DNA of 10,730 bases. Source: Tieghemiomyces parasiticus. Its lineage: Eukaryota > Kickxellomycota > Dimargaritomycetes > Dimargaritales > Dimargaritaceae. The notes beneath the pieces were generated by a model. The model saw only the letters and a program-made list of their open reading frames with translations, searched no databases and was not told the origin of the DNA. Positions 8,319 to 10,730 of this stretch are shown piece by piece (the stretch's first letter is position 1; each line of letters begins with the position of its first letter). Location: contig JANBPT010001323.1 in NCBI GenBank assembly GCA_027575765.1, positions 1-10,730 on the forward strand, written 5' to 3'. Position numbers and translations under genes: made by a program.

Positions 8319-8366
8319 TGCCCGGCTTTGGAAAGGGAACCCCAGTTCCTAATAATTCCCCGGGCA
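8319..8366. repeat. Nested inverted repeat / possible stem-loop
   Basis: Seen: TGCCCGG (8319-8325) pairs with CCGGGCA (8360-8366); next inward GGAA (8330-8333) pairs with TTCC (8356-8359), directly abutting the outer right arm; innermost GGAAC (8336-8340) pairs with GTTCC (8345-8349) around a 4-nt loop. That gives 16 pairs over 48 nt with a left bulge and one internal loop. Either strand could fold it. Function unknown. Confidence 0.5.
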
Positions 8367-8637
8367 CGTGGTGACCACACGAAGAAGTAATCGGCTTATC
8401 CATGCAAGCTCGGCACCTTATTCTCGTACCGTCCGCGGTGAACTTCCCTGCCCTCCGCACCTGAATAATCATGGTACCATACTCCGGGTTAACGATCCAA
8501 CTACGGTGCGGCGGACCAAATTAAGTTGGTGACTAGAGGGGGGGGGTGTAACAAACATACCCTTAAATATCCATAGACCAATTAACCAACCGAGCTACGA
8601 ACGGTGCCCAGTTCACTACTACGGTGGATTGGCGAAC

Positions 8638-9790
8638 TCATTCAACAAAACGCAGGTCAGAAATTCGATCCTTGGCGTACGTGTCCTTATATTTGTCGTA
8701 AATGGCCACCAGACCTTGCATGTACTGCTGCTGGACAGCGCGGAGCTGCTCCGTTGTAGGGTGGGGATTACGTTCGACAGAGATGGGACGGCCAACCACG
8801 GTAATCATCGGGGTGCGAAAGGGCATCAGACCTAGGTCATAATTGAAAATTCCGCGGCCATGGAAGAGCGGGGTTGTGAACCCGCAGTGGCTCTGGATGC
8901 GGCGCTGGATAGTATGTAATAAAGTACCCTCTTGGCTGTCGACCTGGTCGTAGGCGTCGTTCTCGCCAAAGGTGAAGACCGGAACCAGGGAGGCTCTGGG
9001 TGGAGGAGAGTGGTAAAGATTGCATCGGACGACTGGACAGTTAGTTGTGGGTGTACGGATCACATGCCGGCTGCCACAAACACACACATACACACCTTTG
9101 AGCGGAGTGTTTGCTAATGGGGTACGGTCAAGGCACGGTTTACCAGTCTTACCCGTGGTACATGGCGACCTTGATGAAGCCTAGTCGCTTCTTGAGGACC
9201 AGATCGTTCTGTTTGGGCTTAGCGTAGAGTGATTCTGAGGCGCCGCCCACGACCACGACGCAGGAATTACCAGGCCCGCTGCTCAAGATATGGTCCATGG
9301 AGCGCCGCGAGACGGAGGCCGTGTTTAACCGCAGGATAAAGTCACGGTAGATTGGAATGTAAAAATTGGTGACCAAGGTGAGTAGGCGGATATTGAGGCC
9401 CGGGAAGACGGTGGACACGCTGGTGGCCTCAGTGGAGAAATTGAGCATACCGCCGATAGCGATGATACCATGCGGATGATAGCCAAAAATGTAGTTCTTT
9501 TTAGGGTCCAGGTCGACCTCCTTGATCAGGCGGACCGGGAAGTACTCAGCACAGTATTTCCAGAAGGATAGGCCACGTAGCCAGGCGGAGCGCCGGGAAC
9601 CCTTCGAGGGGGTGTCGTCCAGGGCCATGTATATCAGATATGGGATGGCCAGTGGCCATACCAGGGGGTTGACGAGGCAGAGGAAGTCAAAAAAGATGCA
9701 GAAGGGGAGGATGAGCGCCATGAGCAGAACGCACGCCATTTGGCGGCGGCGCTCGAAGGGGACATTGAAGAGGGCCAATTGGATAGCCAT
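8638..9790 (-). CDS. DGAT2: Diacylglycerol O-acyltransferase 2 (DGAT2 family), two exons
   Basis: Exon 1 is 9790 to 9153 and exon 2 is 8995 to 8638 on the minus strand, about 331 residues. DGAT2 makes triacylglycerol from diacylglycerol and fatty acyl-CoA at the endoplasmic reticulum and lipid-droplet surface. Seen: NVPFERRRQ at 9-17, the usual family opening; a hydrophobic region at 19-57 (membrane anchor) holding FLCL at 36-39, which fits the FLxL neutral-lipid motif of mouse DGAT2; the signature YHPHG with His105-Pro-His-Gly108; VVVVGGASES at 178-187; GFIKVAMYHG joined across the intron to ASLVPVFTFGEN; and TPMITVVGRPISV near the C terminus. The start ATG has a near-ideal context (GCCACCATGG). 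At 331 residues it is shorter than many fungal DGAT2 proteins, mainly from a minimal N terminus. Monoacylglycerol acyltransferase activity is the main alternative within the family. Convergent with the GAP gene. Confidence 0.95.
8996..9152 (-). other. Intron of DGAT2 gene
   Basis: On the minus strand: donor GG/GTAAGA, acceptor CACCCAG, 157 nt, phase 2, with CTAAC (plus-strand 9040-9044) 44 nt before the acceptor. Joining gives AMYHG-ASLVPVF, the expected DGAT2 sequence. It contains a CA/TG-rich simple repeat at plus-strand 9075-9096. Confidence 0.9.
9075..9096. repeat. Imperfect (CA)n simple repeat inside the DGAT2 intron
   Basis: ACAAACACACACATACACAC on the plus strand, read as TG-rich in the transcript. 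A short imperfect microsatellite with no evident role. Confidence 0.7.
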
Positions 9791-10637
9791 GGTGGCAAGT
9801 AGACGGGCCCAATTGGTCCAACGGATGCAGGAGTAATGACACGAAAGAATGCGGGAGTGATTCGACCAGGTTGGGTCGGGCGGTTTGGACTTGACGTTGG
9901 GCCCGCGACGTTGTGAGACAGTAGACTCGGTAGGGAGGAAGTATTAGGAAGCAAAAGAGCTTCACCGGCTCAGAAGCTACGCGTGGAGCAGCGATGCGGG
10001 GGGGGGTGGGATAAAATTCAATAGTAGAGGGCTAAGGAGAAGCAGGGGGGCGGGGGCGGGTATGTTCACGGTCTAATGTAGTAGGGTGGTAAGTAGGTTA
10101 AGACGAGAACATAGAAGGTAAGGTGGGTCGAGTGGTCACAGGGTCCGCGCGTCCTTGCGCATGGAGGAGGGTACCAGGGCATGCTACATTGTGCTTGGCA
10201 AGCCTGGGCTCTCCACTCCACTTACCATCTTGTCTTAGGCCGTGGCGGCCAGCTGCGTAGACCCGCCAATTGTGTCACCTACCCACCGAGGGCGGGGGGT
10301 CAGGGAACAGAAGGGGCAATACGATAGGACCAAAGGATCCGATGCAGCAATGGCGTTGATGTCATAAGCCTACTAGTCGCGACGAATCACGTGGCAGGAG
10401 TGCGGCTCCACCGCTTCGCTTTATTGATGAGACGCGGGGGCTAGTGGGTAATAAGGAATGAAAGACCACAAACGAGTCATGGCAAAGCTCCTAGGGGCCA
10501 GAAGGTACAAGGAATGGAGAAGCAGATGAAGGAGGGGGGAGCCGTAGGAGTTGCGTCGATCGGAATAATATGGGGGAGAGTGGTGGTAGTATAGATCCAA
10601 AGTGAGAGGTGATGGTTTGTGTGCGTTTAAAGACCTC
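9791..10637 (-). promoter_or_regulatory. Upstream region of DGAT2 and 3' flank of ARL8
   Basis: About 850 nt between the ARL8 stop and the DGAT2 start, both on the minus strand. Read on the minus strand it is C/T-rich near the DGAT2 start. It includes a GC-box-like block (plus-strand 10045-10060, GGGGGGCGGGGGCGGG), a nine-G run (9998-10006), and ATAAAA at 10011-10016, which reads TTTTAT on the coding strand and is at best a weak TATA-like site. A possible splice donor GTAAGT lies on the minus strand at 10225-10220, so a 5' UTR intron is possible. No gene recognised. Confidence 0.35.
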
Positions 10638-10730
10638 TTACTTGCTAGAGCCCGCGTGCTTGATTAGCCATTCGAGGGTTTTGTCAATGTTGACCTGGTT
10701 TTTGGCTGATACGGAGTAGCAGCACACCTC
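10638..10730 (-). CDS. ARL8: ARL8-type small GTPase, C-terminal fragment (cut by window edge)
   Basis: Only the last 30 codons and the TAA stop (10638-10640) are inside the window; the gene continues to the right. The residues [20 protein letters not shown] then [10 protein letters not shown] closely follow the C terminus of animal ARL8 ([20 protein letters not shown] then WLIQHSKS). The SxK within YSVSAK corresponds to the G5 motif that touches the guanine base in ARF-like GTPases. Known role: ARL8 sits on lysosome or vacuole membranes and recruits effectors for transport and fusion. The G1-G4 motifs cannot be seen here. Another ARF-like protein is possible, but the CCYS...NID...WLI pattern is quite specific. 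Same strand as DGAT2, 847 nt upstream of it. Confidence 0.85.
   Translation of the reverse strand, partial: EVCCYSVSAKNQVNIDKTLEWLIKHAGSSK

Larger units (their letters stand above)
8198..8637. other. Spacer between convergent genes (GAP + and DGAT2 -)
   Basis: About 440 nt shared by two gene 3' ends. It is AT-rich up to about 8310, then more balanced. It holds a (TA)n tract, a nested inverted repeat at 8319-8366, a GTGGT-G-ACCAC inverted repeat at 8368-8378 and a run of nine G (8538-8546). No open frame of note and no convincing RNA gene. The AT-rich part probably supplies the polyadenylation signals of the GAP gene. Confidence 0.55.

Noticed and set aside
8575..8610. Minus-strand GTAGCTCGGTTGGTTAAT resembling a tRNA D-arm (box A)
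   Set aside because: No matching box B or T-arm, no acceptor-stem pairing at tRNA distance, and box A itself deviates.
1..10730. CRISPR array, prophage, insertion sequence, toxin-antitoxin or biosynthetic cluster
   Set aside because: No regularly spaced repeats, no transposase or phage-like proteins, and the genes are intron-bearing eukaryotic housekeeping and signalling genes without a shared pathway.

Overview
This window looks like compact, GC-rich nuclear DNA of a eukaryote, most likely an early-diverging (non-Dikarya) fungus. The coding regions are split by short introns of 65-157 nt with U2-type GT..AG ends (GTAAGT, GTAGGT, GTGAGT) and, in several, a CTAAC branch-point candidate. The gene set (an A20/AN1 zinc-finger protein, an Ulp2/SENP6-type SUMO protease, a WW-MyTH4-RhoGAP protein, a DGAT2 acyltransferase and an ARL8 GTPase) fits a lineage that kept genes lost from the well-known yeasts. 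The taxonomic placement is inference; nothing here fixes the species.

Layout, left to right. 28-600 (+): intronless A20/AN1 zinc-finger protein. 601-1471: its 3' flank and the promoter side of the next gene, with T and CT tracts. 1472-4225 (+): five-exon Ulp2/SENP6-7-like desumoylating protease of about 764 residues, with a complete His/Asp/Gln/Cys catalytic set. 4226-5579: about 1.35 kb with no convincing gene; the last 300 nt are a pyrimidine-rich promoter. 5580-8197 (+): four-exon WW-WW-MyTH4-RhoGAP protein of about 727 residues, like animal ARHGAP39/Vilse. 8198-8637: gene-free spacer between convergent genes, with a (TA)n tract and a possible stem-loop. 8638-9790 (-): two-exon DGAT2, about 331 residues. 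9791-10637: presumed DGAT2 upstream region. 10638-10730 (-): the last 30 codons of an ARL8-type small GTPase, cut by the window edge.

The genes do not form an obvious pathway: ubiquitin/stress signalling, SUMO removal, Rho-family GTPase control, triacylglycerol synthesis and lysosome/vacuole positioning. This reads as ordinary gene-dense chromosome rather than a cluster or mobile island. I did not find a new biological system. The items most worth checking are the SUMO-binding-like motifs inside the protease's catalytic insertion, a PH-like segment before that catalytic domain, an unusual residue in the RhoGAP active site, and a nested inverted repeat at 8319-8366.
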